64,000 nucleotides of DNA from Streptomyces iranensis (GCF_017874715.1 NZ_JAGGLR010000006.1:186001-250000); one strand, 5' to 3'. Counted from the first letter of the stretch, positions 36,121 through 45,765 are shown. Translations and numbers: made by a program. Notes: generated from the letters alone by a model not told the origin.

Positions 36121-37146
36121 ATGACCGCACCTTCCGGTTTTACCCCTGATACGGCCGCGCCCCCCGCAGGGCAGGGGGGCGCGGCCCCGCGCGCCGCGAC
36201 CGCGCCGGCGCCCGACCCGGCCGAGCAGCGGCGCCGCGACCGGCGCAGCCGCCGCTACCGCTGGGATGTGCGATGGAGCCCGTACGCCTTCGTCGCCCCC
36301 TTCTTCGTCTTCTTCGCCGCCTTCGGGCTCTTCCCCCTGCTGTACACGGGGTGGGCCTCGCTGCACCAAGTGGAGCTCACCGACCCCACCCATATGGAGT
36401 GGGCGGGCTGGCACAACTTCTCCAGGCTGTGGGAAGACGAGTTCTTCTGGAAAGCGCTGCGGAACACCTTCACCATCGGGGTGATCTCCACCGTTCCCCA
36501 GTTGATGATGGCCCTCGGGATCGCGCATCTGCTCAACTACCGGCTGCGCGCCTCGATGTTCTTCCGGGTGGCGATCCTCACCCCGTACGCCACCTCCGTC
36601 GCCGCCGCCACACTGGTGTTCGCGCTGCTCTTCGGGCGTGACTACGGCATGGTCAACTGGTCTCTGGGGCTGGTCGGACTGGACGGCATCGACTGGCAGA
36701 ACGGCACCTGGACCTCGCAGATCGCGGTCTCCACGATCGTCATCTGGCGGTGGACCGGCTACAACGCGCTGATCTACCTGGCCGCCATGCAGGCCGTGCC
36801 GAACGATCTGTACGAGTCGGCGGCGCTGGACGGGGCCTCGCGCTGGAAGCAGTTCCTGCACGTCACCGTCCCGTCACTGCGGCCCACCATCCTCTTCACG
36901 GTCGTCGTCTCCACGATCGGGGCCACCCAGCTCTTCGGTGAGCCGCTGCTGTTCAACACCGCGGGGACGGCCACCGGCGGCGCCGATCACCAGTACCAGA
37001 CGCTCGGCCTGTACATGTACGAGCAGGGCTGGGTGAACCTGCACCTCGGCCGGGCCTCCGCCATCGCCTGGACGATGTTCCTGATCCTGCTGCTGATCGC
37101 CGCGGCCAACGCGCTGTTCGCGCGACGGCTGCGGAAGAGCCAGTGA
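36121..37146 (+). CDS. cebF: CebF, sugar ABC transporter permease
   Basis: 341-residue inner-membrane permease. A ~45-residue cytoplasmic Pro/Ala/Arg-rich N-terminus precedes six predicted helices, the first YAFVAPFFVFFAAFGLFPLL. The MsiK-contacting EAA loop is ESAALDGASRWKQFLHVTVP. ATG 36121 begins 7 bp after the cebE stop. Partner of CebG, together forming the channel for cello-oligosaccharides delivered by CebE. Confidence 0.94.
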   Translation: MTAPSGFTPDTAAPPAGQGGAAPRAATAPAPDPAEQRRRDRRSRRYRWDVRWSPYAFVAPFFVFFAAFGLFPLLYTGWASLHQVELTDPTHMEWAGWHNFSRLWEDEFFWKALRNTFTIGVISTVPQLMMALGIAHLLNYRLRASMFFRVAILTPYATSVAAATLVFALLFGRDYGMVNWSLGLVGLDGIDWQNGTWTSQIAVSTIVIWRWTGYNALIYLAAMQAVPNDLYESAALDGASRWKQFLHVTVPSLRPTILFTVVVSTIGATQLFGEPLLFNTAGTATGGADHQYQTLGLYMYEQGWVNLHLGRASAIAWTMFLILLLIAAANALFARRLRKSQ

Positions 37147-37163
37147 GGGAGACGAGGAGAACC

Positions 37164-38078
37164 ATGAGCGCCACTGTCTCTTCCCGGCAGACACTCGATC
37201 CGGCAGCTCCCGCACGCAACGCTCCGCGGGGCGGAAAGGGCCGCGGCCGAGCGGGCAGGCAGCTGCACGGGGGCAAGATCACCTACGCCGTGCTGATCCT
37301 TTTCACCATCGGCTCGCTCTTCCCGCTGGTGTGGACCGCCATCGCCGCCTCCCGCACCAACACCCGGCTGGCCCAGACACCCCCTCCGCTGTGGTTCGGC
37401 GGCAACCTCTTCAACAACCTGGACAAGGCGTGGAACGGCGCCAACATGGGCACCGCGCTGCTCAACACGACGGTGGTGGCGGGCACGGTCGCGGTGTCGA
37501 CCGTGCTGTTCTCGACCATCGCGGGCTTCGCCTTCGCCAAGCTGCGCTTCCGCTTCAAGAACATCCTGCTGATGCTCACCATTGGGACGATGATGGTGCC
37601 GCCCCAGCTCAGCGTGGTGCCGCTGTACATGATGGTGGCCAAGCTGGAGTGGACCGACCAGCTCCAGGCGGTCATCGTGCCGACGCTCGTCAGCGCCTTC
37701 GGGGTCTTCTTCATGCGGCAGTACCTCTCCCAGGCGCTGCCGACCGAGCTGATCGAGGCGGCGCGGATGGACGGCGCGAGCAGCCTGCGGATCATCTGGC
37801 ATGTCGTCTTCCCGGCGGCGCGTCCGGCGATGGCGGTGCTAGGGATGCTCACCTTCGTCCAATCGTGGAACGACTTCTTCTGGCCGTTCATCGCGCTCAC
37901 GCAGAACGGCAACCCGACCATGCAGGTGGCATTGACCGGTCTGAGCCGGGGGTACACCCCGGATCAATCACTGATCATGGCGGGGGCGCTGCTGGGCACC
38001 CTGCCGCTGCTGATCGCCTTCGTCCTCTTCGGCAAGCAGATTGTGGGGGGCATCATGCAGGGCGCGGTCAAGGGCTGA
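37164..38078 (+). CDS. cebG: CebG, sugar ABC transporter permease
   Basis: 304-residue permease with a basic, Gly/Arg-rich N-terminus (~40 residues) and six helices beginning ITYAVLILFTIGSLFPLVW. EAA loop: EAARMDGASSLRIIWHVVFP. ATG 37164 follows GACGAGGAGA; GTG 37143, overlapping the cebF stop, is a weaker alternative. Ends 81 bp before bglC. Together with CebE and CebF it imports cellobiose and cellotriose. Confidence 0.94.
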   Translation: MSATVSSRQTLDPAAPARNAPRGGKGRGRAGRQLHGGKITYAVLILFTIGSLFPLVWTAIAASRTNTRLAQTPPPLWFGGNLFNNLDKAWNGANMGTALLNTTVVAGTVAVSTVLFSTIAGFAFAKLRFRFKNILLMLTIGTMMVPPQLSVVPLYMMVAKLEWTDQLQAVIVPTLVSAFGVFFMRQYLSQALPTELIEAARMDGASSLRIIWHVVFPAARPAMAVLGMLTFVQSWNDFFWPFIALTQNGNPTMQVALTGLSRGYTPDQSLIMAGALLGTLPLLIAFVLFGKQIVGGIMQGAVKG

Positions 38079-38146
38079 GCGGCCCGCCACCACCACTCCG
38101 TCCTCCCTCCCCGCTTCGCCCCGTTTCCCCTCCCCACGACCTCGAA

Positions 38147-38160
38147 TGGGAGCGCTTCCA
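38147..38160. promoter_or_regulatory. CebR operator overlapping the bglC start
   Basis: TGGGAGCGCTTCCA (13 of 14 positions). Its last base is the A of the bglC ATG (38160), so bound CebR would sit on the ribosome-site DNA and act as a roadblock to read-through from cebEFG. Confidence 0.9.
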
Positions 38161-39590
38161 TGACTCTTACCTTCCCGCCCGGATTCCTGTGGGGCGCGGC
38201 CTCGGCCGCCTATCAGGTCGAGGGCGCCGCCCAGGAGGACGGCCGCACCCCCTCCATCTGGGACACCTTCAGCCACACCCCGGGCAGGGTGCTCGCCGGT
38301 GACACCGGTGATGTGGCGGTCGACCACTACCACCGCTTCCGCGAGGACGTCCGGCTGATGGCGGAGCTGAACCTGGGGGCGTACCGCTTCTCGGTGTCCT
38401 GGTCACGGGTGCAGCCGACCGGCCGGGGACCGGCCGTGCAGCGCGGGCTCGACTTCTACCGCTCGCTGGTGGACGAGCTGCTGGGCGCGGGCATCCAGCC
38501 GGTGGTCACCCTCTACCACTGGGACCTGCCCCAGGAGCTGGAGACCCGGTTTCCCAGCGGCTCCGCCGCGGGTGGCGGGTGGCCGGAGCGGGAGACCGCC
38601 GAACGGTTCGCCGAGTACGCGGGCATCGTGGCGGAGGCGCTGGGCGACCGCGTCGAGTTCTGGACCACCCTCAACGAGCCGTGGTGCAGCGCCTTCCTGG
38701 GCTATGGCTCGGGGGTGCACGCGCCGGGCCGCACCGAGCGGCTGGCCCCGCTGCGCGCCGCTCACCATCTGAACCTGGCCCATGGCCTCGGCGCCCAGGC
38801 GCTGCGCGCCGCGCTCCCCGCCCGCGCCCAGATCGCCATCAGCCTCAACCCGGCCGTGGTCCGGCCGCTCAGCGACAAGCCCGAGGACCTGGACGCGGCG
38901 CGGCGTATCGACGCGCTGGCCAATCGCGTCTTCACCGGGCCGCTGCTGCGCGGCGCGTACCCCAGCGACCTGATCAAGGACACCGCCTCGATCACCGACT
39001 GGTCGTTCGTCCGCGATGGCGATCTGGCCGTCATCAAGCACCCCCTGGACGCGCTGGGCATCAATTACTACACACCGTCATTGGTATCAGCCGCCACCGA
39101 CAAGGAAGGCTCGCCCGCCCGTCACGACGGCCACGGCGACAGTGCCCACTCCCCGTGGCCGGGCTCGGAGGGGGTGGCGTTCCACCAGACCCCGGGCGAG
39201 CGCACCGAGATGGGCTGGACGATCGACCCGACCGGGCTGCACGACCTGCTGATGCGCTACAGCCGTGAGGCGCCGGGCGTACCGCTGTACATCACCGAGA
39301 ACGGCGCCGCGTTCGACGACAAGCCGGACGCGGAGGGCGCGGTGCACGACCCGCGGCGGATCGACTACCTCCAGGCCCATCTGGCCGTGGCCCACCAGGC
39401 CATCGCGGACGGCGCCGATCTGCGCGGCTATTTCCTGTGGTCGCTGATGGACAACTTCGAATGGGCGTACGGCTACAGCAAGCGCTTCGGCGCGGTCTAC
39501 GTCGACTATCCGACGCAGGCCCGGGTGCCGAAGTCCAGCGCCCGCTGGTACGCCCGGGTGGCCCGCACCGGAGAGCTTCCGGCGGTCTGA
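38160..39590 (+). CDS. bglC: BglC, intracellular GH1 beta-glucosidase
   Basis: Splits imported cellobiose and cello-oligosaccharides to glucose in the cytoplasm. 476 residues with no signal peptide. GH1 signatures: N-terminal [19 protein letters not shown], acid/base Glu in [14 protein letters not shown], nucleophile Glu in [13 protein letters not shown], and the sugar-binding [18 protein letters not shown] near the end. The start codon is embedded in the CebR box. A strong hairpin 18 bp after the stop ends the locus. Confidence 0.96.
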   Translation: MTLTFPPGFLWGAASAAYQVEGAAQEDGRTPSIWDTFSHTPGRVLAGDTGDVAVDHYHRFREDVRLMAELNLGAYRFSVSWSRVQPTGRGPAVQRGLDFYRSLVDELLGAGIQPVVTLYHWDLPQELETRFPSGSAAGGGWPERETAERFAEYAGIVAEALGDRVEFWTTLNEPWCSAFLGYGSGVHAPGRTERLAPLRAAHHLNLAHGLGAQALRAALPARAQIAISLNPAVVRPLSDKPEDLDAARRIDALANRVFTGPLLRGAYPSDLIKDTASITDWSFVRDGDLAVIKHPLDALGINYYTPSLVSAATDKEGSPARHDGHGDSAHSPWPGSEGVAFHQTPGERTEMGWTIDPTGLHDLLMRYSREAPGVPLYITENGAAFDDKPDAEGAVHDPRRIDYLQAHLAVAHQAIADGADLRGYFLWSLMDNFEWAYGYSKRFGAVYVDYPTQARVPKSSARWYARVARTGELPAV

Positions 39591-39607
39591 CCGGGGTCCG
39601 CGTCCGG

Positions 39608-39637
39608 GGCGCCGCCCGCTGGGGGGCGGGCGGCGCC
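39608..39637 (+). terminator. bglC terminator hairpin
   Basis: GGCGCCGCCCGC (39608-39619) pairs perfectly with GCGGGCGGCGCC (39626-39637) around a 6-base loop, 18 bp past the bglC stop. Confidence 0.9.
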
Positions 39638-39767
39638 GCGGATGGCGATGGCGGGCGCACGGGCGCAAGCCGGCCGGAGCGTTCTTCCTTCAAAGGGGTT
39701 ACGCCCTGATCCACCCGGCGGAAGGGCGCCGTCACCGCGCGAGAATGCCTGGTAAACCCATTGAGAC

Positions 39768-41462
39768 ATGAGAGCATTTCCGGAGCGTCGGCAGAGGTTC
39801 CGCGATGAGCCATCCGGTCGGCGCGCACCCGCCGGAAAAGGCGAGGCCCTCGCCGGCTGGTTCGACGGCCGGGTGGGCCTGTTCACGATGGCCAAGGCCA
39901 ATTTGCGTAAGGTCTTCCCCGACCACTGGTCCTTTCTGATCGGTGAGATCGCCCTCTATACGTTCGTCATCATCATTCTGACCGGTGTCTATCTGACCCT
40001 GTTCTTCAAACCGGCGATGAACGAGGTGATCTACGACGGCCGGTGGACGCCGCTGACCGGCATCCGCATGTCGCAGGCGTACGAGTCCACGCTGGACATC
40101 AGCTTCGATGTGCGCGGCGGACTGCTGATGCGGCAGGTTCACCACTGGGCGGCGATCGTCTTCATCGCCAGCATGATCGTCCATATGATGCGGACGTTCT
40201 TCAACGGCGTCTTCCGCAAACCGCGCGAGATCAACTGGCTGTCCGGCGCCGGTCTGCTGATCCTCGGGATGTTCGACGGCTTCATGGGCTATTCGCTGCC
40301 CGACGATCTGCTGTCGGGCACCGGTCTGCGCTTCGTGGAGGGCGCGATCCTGTCCGTTCCGATCGTCGGCACCTATCTGTCGTTCTTCTTCTTCGACGGC
40401 CAATTCCCGGGAACGGCGGTCGTACCACGGCTGTTCACCGTGCATGTGCTGCTCATTCCGGGCATCATGCTCGGGCTGCTGGCGCTCCATATGATTCTGC
40501 TCGTCTACCACAAGCACACCCATCAACCGGGGCCCGGAAAGAAGAACATGAATATCGTGGGGCCGCCCTTTTGGCCGGTCTATGTGGCCAAGTCCGGCGG
40601 ATTCTTCTTCCTGGTCTTCGGCGTCACCACCCTGATGTCGGCCATCGCCCAGATCAATCCGGTGTGGTCCTACGGCCCCTACCGACCCGACCAGGTGTCC
40701 ACCGACGCCCAGCCCGACTGGTACATGGGTTATTCCGAAGGGCTGATCCGGCTGATGCCGGGCTGGGAGATCAATCTCTGGGGCCACACCCTGGTGCTCG
40801 GGGTGCTGATTCCGTTCCTGGTCTTCCCCACGGTGCTGCTGGTCATCTGGCTCTATCCGTTCCTGGAGGCGTGGATCACCGGGGACCGGCGCGAGCACCA
40901 TTTCAATGAGCGCCCACGCAACGCCCCGACCCGTACCGCCTTCGGCGCCGCCTGGGCCGCCCTCTACGCGGTGCTGCTGGCGGGCGGCGGCAATGACCTC
41001 ATCGCCACCCACTTCCAGCTGTCGATCAACGCGATCACCTGGACCTGCCGGATCGGCTTCTTCGTGGTACCGGTCGTGGTCTTCGTGATCACCAAGCGGA
41101 TCTGTCTCGGCCTCCAGCACAAGGACCGGCAGAAGCTGCTGCACGGCCGCGAGACCGGCACCGTCCAGCGGCTGCCGCACGGCGAGTACGTCGAGGTGCA
41201 CGAGCCGCTCTCGCCCGGGGAGAAGTACACGCTGACCGCGTATGAGCAGTATCTGCCGCTGGAGCTGCCGCCGTCGGTCGACGAGGCCGGGGTCGCCCGG
41301 AAGCTCTCCTTCAAGGAGCGCCTGCGGGTCTCGCTGTCCCGGAGCTACTTCGGTCGCGACGGCCAGGTCGCCAAGATCACGAAGGAGCAGGTGGCGGAGC
41401 ACGAGGAGCACGAGGCGGAGGAGCGGGCGGAAGAACGGGCGGAGGAACCGCAGCGGCCTTAG
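39768..41462 (+). CDS. Orphan cytochrome b subunit of a bc1-type complex (QcrB-like)
   Basis: 564-residue membrane protein related to actinobacterial QcrB. It has heme-ligating His pairs (residues in LLMRQVHHWAAIVFIASMIV and FTVHVLLIPGIMLGLLALHM), a quinone-pocket-like segment and eight or more membrane helices. It ends in a long soluble tail of about 120 residues, Glu-rich at the end. The usual qcrC and qcrA genes are not adjacent, so this is a paralog outside the main bc1-aa3 operon. It might replace QcrB under some condition or serve another electron acceptor. The start is tentative: ATG 39768 gives an N-terminus longer by a basic 30 residues than the first conserved segment. Confidence 0.88.
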   Translation: MRAFPERRQRFRDEPSGRRAPAGKGEALAGWFDGRVGLFTMAKANLRKVFPDHWSFLIGEIALYTFVIIILTGVYLTLFFKPAMNEVIYDGRWTPLTGIRMSQAYESTLDISFDVRGGLLMRQVHHWAAIVFIASMIVHMMRTFFNGVFRKPREINWLSGAGLLILGMFDGFMGYSLPDDLLSGTGLRFVEGAILSVPIVGTYLSFFFFDGQFPGTAVVPRLFTVHVLLIPGIMLGLLALHMILLVYHKHTHQPGPGKKNMNIVGPPFWPVYVAKSGGFFFLVFGVTTLMSAIAQINPVWSYGPYRPDQVSTDAQPDWYMGYSEGLIRLMPGWEINLWGHTLVLGVLIPFLVFPTVLLVIWLYPFLEAWITGDRREHHFNERPRNAPTRTAFGAAWAALYAVLLAGGGNDLIATHFQLSINAITWTCRIGFFVVPVVVFVITKRICLGLQHKDRQKLLHGRETGTVQRLPHGEYVEVHEPLSPGEKYTLTAYEQYLPLELPPSVDEAGVARKLSFKERLRVSLSRSYFGRDGQVAKITKEQVAEHEEHEAEERAEERAEEPQRP

Positions 41463-41679
41463 GGGGTGTCCGGCGGTACGCGTACGCCTGCGGCGGGCTG
41501 CTTTCCCCTACCCGCCCCTTCCCGTTACCAGGGGCTTCGCCCCTGGACCCCGGACGGGCTGAAATCAGCCCCTCCGGCGATTGAGGAGCGGGGTCTGGGG
41601 CGGAGCCCCAGTTGTGGGAAGGGGCGGGTAGGGGAAAGCATCGATATGCGGCTCCGCCGCGTGGCCCGCCGGACACCCC
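41463..41679. repeat. Nested inverted-repeat element between convergent genes
   Basis: Outer arms GGGGTGTCCGGCGG (41463-41476) and CCGCCGGACACCCC (41666-41679) are perfect complements. Inside them a perfect 22-bp pair (41502-41523 with 41617-41638, starting TTTCCCCTACCCGCCC) encloses further hairpins: CCAGGGGCTTCGCCCCTGG and CTGGGGCGGAGCCCCAG. It resembles the arrays at 11640-11935 and 45766-45980, all in convergent gaps. No coding content. It likely works as a two-way terminator and may be a non-autonomous (MITE/REP-like) mobile repeat. Confidence 0.85.
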
Positions 41680-41701
41680 GTAGGACTCCAGGACGACGGA
41701 A

Positions 41702-41746
41702 ACGGCGGGGCGCGGTGGGTGGGGGATTCCGTCCGCGCCCCGCCGT
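41702..41746 (-). terminator. Terminator of the GH18 gene
   Basis: ACGGCGGGGCGCGG (41702-41715) and CCGCGCCCCGCCGT (41733-41746) form a perfect 14-bp stem with a 17-base loop, 72 bp past the minus-strand GH18 stop. Confidence 0.85.
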
Positions 41747-41818
41747 GTGGGGGGTTTCCGTGGGGGGTGGTGATGTGGGGCTTGTGCGACGGCTACGCCG
41801 TCTCAGCTGCCGTAGGCG

Positions 41819-42871
41819 TCAGCCGTTGACGGTGCCGAACGCCTTGGTGAACGCGAGCTCTTCCTGGTCGATCGAGCTGCAGGTCGGCGACGCGGTGTCC
41901 TGCGGGCTGGGGCACTGCTTGTCGCGGGTCGCGGACCACATCGACAGCCAGGCCAGGCCCTTGGACTTGGCGAACTCCACCAGCTGGGAGGCGTCGTCGA
42001 CCTTGAATATCTCGTTCTTGACGTCATTGACGCCGATCATCGGGGTGACCGCGACGGCCTTCCACGCCTCGTCGTCGCTCAGCCCGAGCGCCTCCTTGAT
42101 CTGCCCCTGGGTCGCGGTGGCGGCGTCGATCGCGTACTGGCCCATGTCGTCGTCGAAGGACGCGCCGTAGTCCATCGCCATGATGTTGACGGCGGAGACC
42201 TTCACGCCGTTCTTCTTGGCGTCGGCGACGAGGTCGACACCGTCCTGCGTGAGGCCGGTCGGCAGCACCGGCAGCGTGAAGGAGACGTCCAGATCGGAGT
42301 GCTGCTGCTGCAGCTTGGCTATCGCCTGGGCGCGGCGGGTGTTGGCCTCCTTGTTCGGGAGCGCGCTGCCCTCGATGTCGAAGTCGACCTTGGTGAGCTT
42401 GAGGGCGTCCACGACCTTGCCGTAGGCCGCGGCGAGCTCGTCCGCCGAGGTGCAGGCCAGGCCCAGCTCGGAGCCGGAGGCGCCGCCGAAGGAGACCCGG
42501 ACGTCGCCGCCCTTCGCGCGCAGCGCTTCGGTCTGCTTGGCCACCTCGTTGTCACCGACCTCGGTGACGCCGCCCCACTTGGGGGTACAGCCGCCGCCGG
42601 AGGTGATGAAGGCGAGGTTGAACTCCTTGACGCCCGTCTTGTCCGCGGTGCCCACCATGTCGTAGGCGGGGTAGAGCGAGGTGTCGATGTACGGGGCGAA
42701 GCCGCCCGCCGCCGCGGCGGGCTTCTCGGAGGCGGAGGTCTTCTCGGAGACGGTTCCCGCATTCGCCGCCCCGCTGAGCGCGAACGCCGTGCCACCCGCC
42801 ACGACGGCGGCGGCGGTCGCGCCGATCACCTTGGTGGTCCGGCTCGCCTTGCGACGGTGCGTACTGCTCAT
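41819..42871 (-). CDS. Secreted GH18 chitinase-like protein
   Basis: 350 residues. Signal peptide: basic MSSTHRRKASRTTK, hydrophobic VIGATAAAVVAGGTAFAL, cleavage near GAANA. One GH18 barrel follows, with the substrate strand VRVSFGGASGSELGLAC and the catalytic DxDxE in KVDFDIEGSAL (Glu is the proton donor). MAMDYGASFDDDM is the YxN/D-type motif. No chitin-binding or fibronectin module. GH18 also includes endo-N-acetylglucosaminidases, so the substrate is not certain. No clear DasR box upstream. Confidence 0.9.
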   Translation of the reverse strand: MSSTHRRKASRTTKVIGATAAAVVAGGTAFALSGAANAGTVSEKTSASEKPAAAAGGFAPYIDTSLYPAYDMVGTADKTGVKEFNLAFITSGGGCTPKWGGVTEVGDNEVAKQTEALRAKGGDVRVSFGGASGSELGLACTSADELAAAYGKVVDALKLTKVDFDIEGSALPNKEANTRRAQAIAKLQQQHSDLDVSFTLPVLPTGLTQDGVDLVADAKKNGVKVSAVNIMAMDYGASFDDDMGQYAIDAATATQGQIKEALGLSDDEAWKAVAVTPMIGVNDVKNEIFKVDDASQLVEFAKSKGLAWLSMWSATRDKQCPSPQDTASPTCSSIDQEELAFTKAFGTVNG

Positions 42872-43010
42872 CAGGTGCCTGCCTTCGCTGTACGGATGTG
42901 GGGGGTTGGTGGTGCGGGCGACACGCTAGCGAGGGGAAGTCGGACAAATGGCAGGATCCGTGCACCGGCCACGGATCTTATGGCTGTCTTAAGGAACCCA
43001 TCGGCGGCGA

Positions 43011-44405
43011 TTAATGCTCCGCGGGCTCCTTGGCCCTGCCGCGGCCCCGGGTCCTCTTCTTACGGCCGCGCCGCCGCTGCCCCGGGTCGGTGGAGCCGGC
43101 GCCGTTCAGCGAGAGCCACACCCGCACCTCGGTGCCGCCCAGTACGGACCGCCCGATCCGCAGATCGCCGCCCGTGGACTCCGCGACCCGGCGCACGATG
43201 TCCAGGCCGAGGCCGGTCGAGCCGGGGCTGCCGTCGCCGTGGCCCCGGCGGAGGGCCGCGTCGGGGTCGGCGATGCCGGGGCCCGCGTCGGAGACCAGGA
43301 TGATCACGCTGTCCTCGCCGTTGTGGACGTCGACCGCGAGCGCCGTGCCCTCGGGCGTGTGCCGGAAGACATTGCCGAGCAGGGCGTCCAGCGCGGCGCC
43401 CAGTTCGGGGCGGGCGACCGGCACCCGCACGGTGCGGTCGACCCCGGCCAGCCGCACCGTACGGTCCTCGTCCTCGGCGAGCGCGGACCAGAACTCCATC
43501 CGGTCCCGGATCACCTCGGAGGCGTCACAGCCGGAGGGGGTGTGGGTCTTCTGCTGGCGCGCGGTGCGGATGATCTGGTCGACCTCGCCCTCCAACTGGG
43601 CGACGGCGGCGCGGGTCTGGTCGGCCGCCGGTCCCTCGCCCAGCGAGGCGGCGTTGAGGCGCAGCACGGTGAGCGGGGTGCGGAGCCGGTGGGAGAGGTC
43701 GGCGGCCAGCTCGCGCTCACCGGCCAGGAGCTGGACCACCTGGTCGGCCATGGAGTTGAACGCGGCGGCCGCCGCCCGCAGTTCGGCCGGGCCGTCCTCC
43801 GGGACGCGCACCCCGAGCTCGCCCCGGCCCAGGTCGTGGGCGGCCTCGGCGAGCCGTCCGGCGGGGCGCACCAGCCGGGTGCCGAGCCGGTCGGCGATGG
43901 CCACCGCGCCGACGATCAGCGCGAGCCCGACACCCGCGAGCACCAGCCATGACGTGGTCACCCCGCTGGTGACCACGCCACGCGGGACATACACCTCCAC
44001 GACCGCGACCTGACCGCTGCTCAGCGCGGTCGGCTGGAGCAGCGCGTAGCCCCCGGGCGCGCCGGACACCGAGGCGCGGCCGAGCCGCCGCGCGGTGGCC
44101 AGCTCATCCTTGGGCGCACGGCTCTTGCCCAGGTCGTAGCCGCTTTCCCGCTCCCCCGGCTCATCGGGGACGTGCACCGCCATCCGGCCGTCCCCGCCCG
44201 CCTGGGTGCTGGCGACCGCGCGCTGCAGCCGCGCCCGCTCGGTGGTGATGGCGAGCGCCGGGCCGATGGTGGCGGCCTGCCGCTCGGCGTCGGCGAACGC
44301 CCGGTCCCGGGCCAGCTCCTTGACGACGAGTCCGAGCGGTACGGCGAAGGCGACCACGACCATCGCCGTGACCGCCAGACAAACCTTGACCAGGGCCCAT
44401 CTCAC
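43011..44405 (-). CDS. Membrane sensor histidine kinase
   Basis: 464 residues. The first helix VCLAVTAMVVVAFAVPLGLV and a second at about 150-170 (SWLVLAGVGLALIVGAVAIA) enclose an extracellular sensor loop of ~125 residues. HAMP-like linker, then DHp with the phospho-accepting His in ADLSHRLRTPLTVLRLNA, and an HATPase_c with N box ALLGNVFRHT, DAGPGI and GSTGLGLDIV. A basic, Arg/Lys-rich C-terminal tail follows. ATGA overlap with the response regulator shows co-translation. The sensed signal is unknown. Confidence 0.95.
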   Translation of the reverse strand: MRWALVKVCLAVTAMVVVAFAVPLGLVVKELARDRAFADAERQAATIGPALAITTERARLQRAVASTQAGGDGRMAVHVPDEPGERESGYDLGKSRAPKDELATARRLGRASVSGAPGGYALLQPTALSSGQVAVVEVYVPRGVVTSGVTTSWLVLAGVGLALIVGAVAIADRLGTRLVRPAGRLAEAAHDLGRGELGVRVPEDGPAELRAAAAAFNSMADQVVQLLAGERELAADLSHRLRTPLTVLRLNAASLGEGPAADQTRAAVAQLEGEVDQIIRTARQQKTHTPSGCDASEVIRDRMEFWSALAEDEDRTVRLAGVDRTVRVPVARPELGAALDALLGNVFRHTPEGTALAVDVHNGEDSVIILVSDAGPGIADPDAALRRGHGDGSPGSTGLGLDIVRRVAESTGGDLRIGRSVLGGTEVRVWLSLNGAGSTDPGQRRRGRKKRTRGRGRAKEPAEH

Positions 44406-45115
44406 GTGTGCTCCGCCGGGGGCTCCAGTTTGACCCCGACCCCCCGCAGTGTATGGAGATAGCGCGGCCGGGCGGCCGTCTCGCCCAGCTTGCGGCGCAG
44501 CCAGGACAGATGGACGTCTATGGTCTGGTCGTCCCCGTACGCCTGCCGCCAGACCTCGGCGAGGAGCTCCCGGCGCGGCACCACGACGCCGGGCCGCCCG
44601 GCGAGATAGGCCAGCAGGTCGAATTCCCGCCGGGTCAGATCGAGCGTCATCCCGTCCAACTGGGCCTGGCGGCGCAGCGGGTCGACGGCCAGTCCGCCGA
44701 CCCGGAGCACCGCGGGGGGCGCCGCCGCGCCGCCCGGCTCGCCCGCCCCGCCCCCGCGCGTACGGCGCAGCACGGCGGTCATCCGGGCGGAGAGATGGGC
44801 CACGGAGAACGGTTTGACCAGGTAGTCGTCGGCGCCGTCGTTGAGCAGCCGGACGATCTCACCCTCGTCGTCACGGGCGGTGGCCACGATGACCGGCACA
44901 TCGGTGATGCCGCGCAGCATCTTGAGCGCCTCCGCCCCGTCCAGGTCGGGCAGGCCGAGGTCCAGGATGACGACGTCGAATCCGATCTGCGCCACCTCAC
45001 GCAACGCCTCCAGGGCGGTGCCGACGCTGCGCACGGTATGGGACGCCTCGGTCAACTGCCGTATGAGGGCTGAGCGCACGAACTGGTCGTCCTCGACCAC
45101 AAGCACACTTGCCAT
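44402..45115 (-). CDS. OmpR-family response regulator
   Basis: 237 residues. Receiver domain MASVLVVEDDQFVRSALIRQ with the phospho-acceptor Asp in VVILDLGLPDLDGAEAL and the conserved Lys in YLVKPFS. Winged-helix output domain at about 140-230 (LDLTRREFDLLAYLAGRPG, then VDVHLSWLRRKLGE). Start ATG 45115; the longer frame to 45334 has no support. Its gene overlaps the kinase gene by 4 nt, forming an ordinary two-component pair. Confidence 0.95.
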   Translation of the reverse strand: MASVLVVEDDQFVRSALIRQLTEASHTVRSVGTALEALREVAQIGFDVVILDLGLPDLDGAEALKMLRGITDVPVIVATARDDEGEIVRLLNDGADDYLVKPFSVAHLSARMTAVLRRTRGGGAGEPGGAAAPPAVLRVGGLAVDPLRRQAQLDGMTLDLTRREFDLLAYLAGRPGVVVPRRELLAEVWRQAYGDDQTIDVHLSWLRRKLGETAARPRYLHTLRGVGVKLEPPAEHT

Positions 45116-45148
45116 GAGCGGCACCGTACGCCATTCGGGTGAGGCAAG

Positions 45149-45739
45149 ATGAGGAAGATGCAAAGAGGTCTGGTCCAATGTCTGGCCTGGGTGCTGGCGA
45201 CCGGCGCCGCGGTCACGCTGTCGTGGTACGGCGTGCGGACGGTGCTGACCGGTACGGCCTACGATCCGCCTCGCGCGCTGCCGATCACGGACGGCTCCGG
45301 ATCGGCGAACGGGGCCTGGTCCTCCTCCACGCACCGGCCCAAACCGCCCTCGCCGTCGGCCACTTCACCGTCCTCACCGTCCTCGCCCTCGCCTCCCGGG
45401 AGGGACGCGGGGTCCGGCGGGGACAAGGACAGGGCCAAGGAGTCCGGTTCGGCCGGGCGCACCCGGAAGCCGACGCAGACGCCGTCCCGGCGGGAGTCGG
45501 CGCGGCCGGAGGAGAGCGGGGAGGTGCGCAGCTATCCGGCCAAGGGCGGCCGGGCGGTCTTCGACATCCGGGCGGCGTCGGCGGATCTGGTCTCGGCGAC
45601 CCCGGACGGCGGATGGCAGATGCAGGTGTGGAAGCAGAGCGAGTGGATCCGGGTGGACTTCGTCTCCGGGGCCGACACCACCACGATCTTCTGCACCTGG
45701 CACGACGGCCCGCCCCAGGTCCGCATCGACGAGCACTAG
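45149..45739 (+). CDS. Membrane-anchored protein with Ser/Pro-rich stalk, unknown function
   Basis: 196 residues (ATG 45158 is an alternative start). An N-terminal membrane helix (LVQCLAWVLATGAAVTLSWY), then a Ser/Pro/Arg-rich stalk of ~80 residues. A C-terminal ~70-residue extracytoplasmic domain follows (AVFDIRAASADLVSATPDGG, QVWKQSEWIRVDFV, TTTIFCTWHDGPPQVRID). It is divergent from the two-component pair by 33 bp, so it may be its target or signal partner. No family recognised. Confidence 0.75.
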   Translation: MRKMQRGLVQCLAWVLATGAAVTLSWYGVRTVLTGTAYDPPRALPITDGSGSANGAWSSSTHRPKPPSPSATSPSSPSSPSPPGRDAGSGGDKDRAKESGSAGRTRKPTQTPSRRESARPEESGEVRSYPAKGGRAVFDIRAASADLVSATPDGGWQMQVWKQSEWIRVDFVSGADTTTIFCTWHDGPPQVRIDEH

Positions 45740-45765
45740 GGCGCGTCCGAGGGGTCTTGGCGCCT

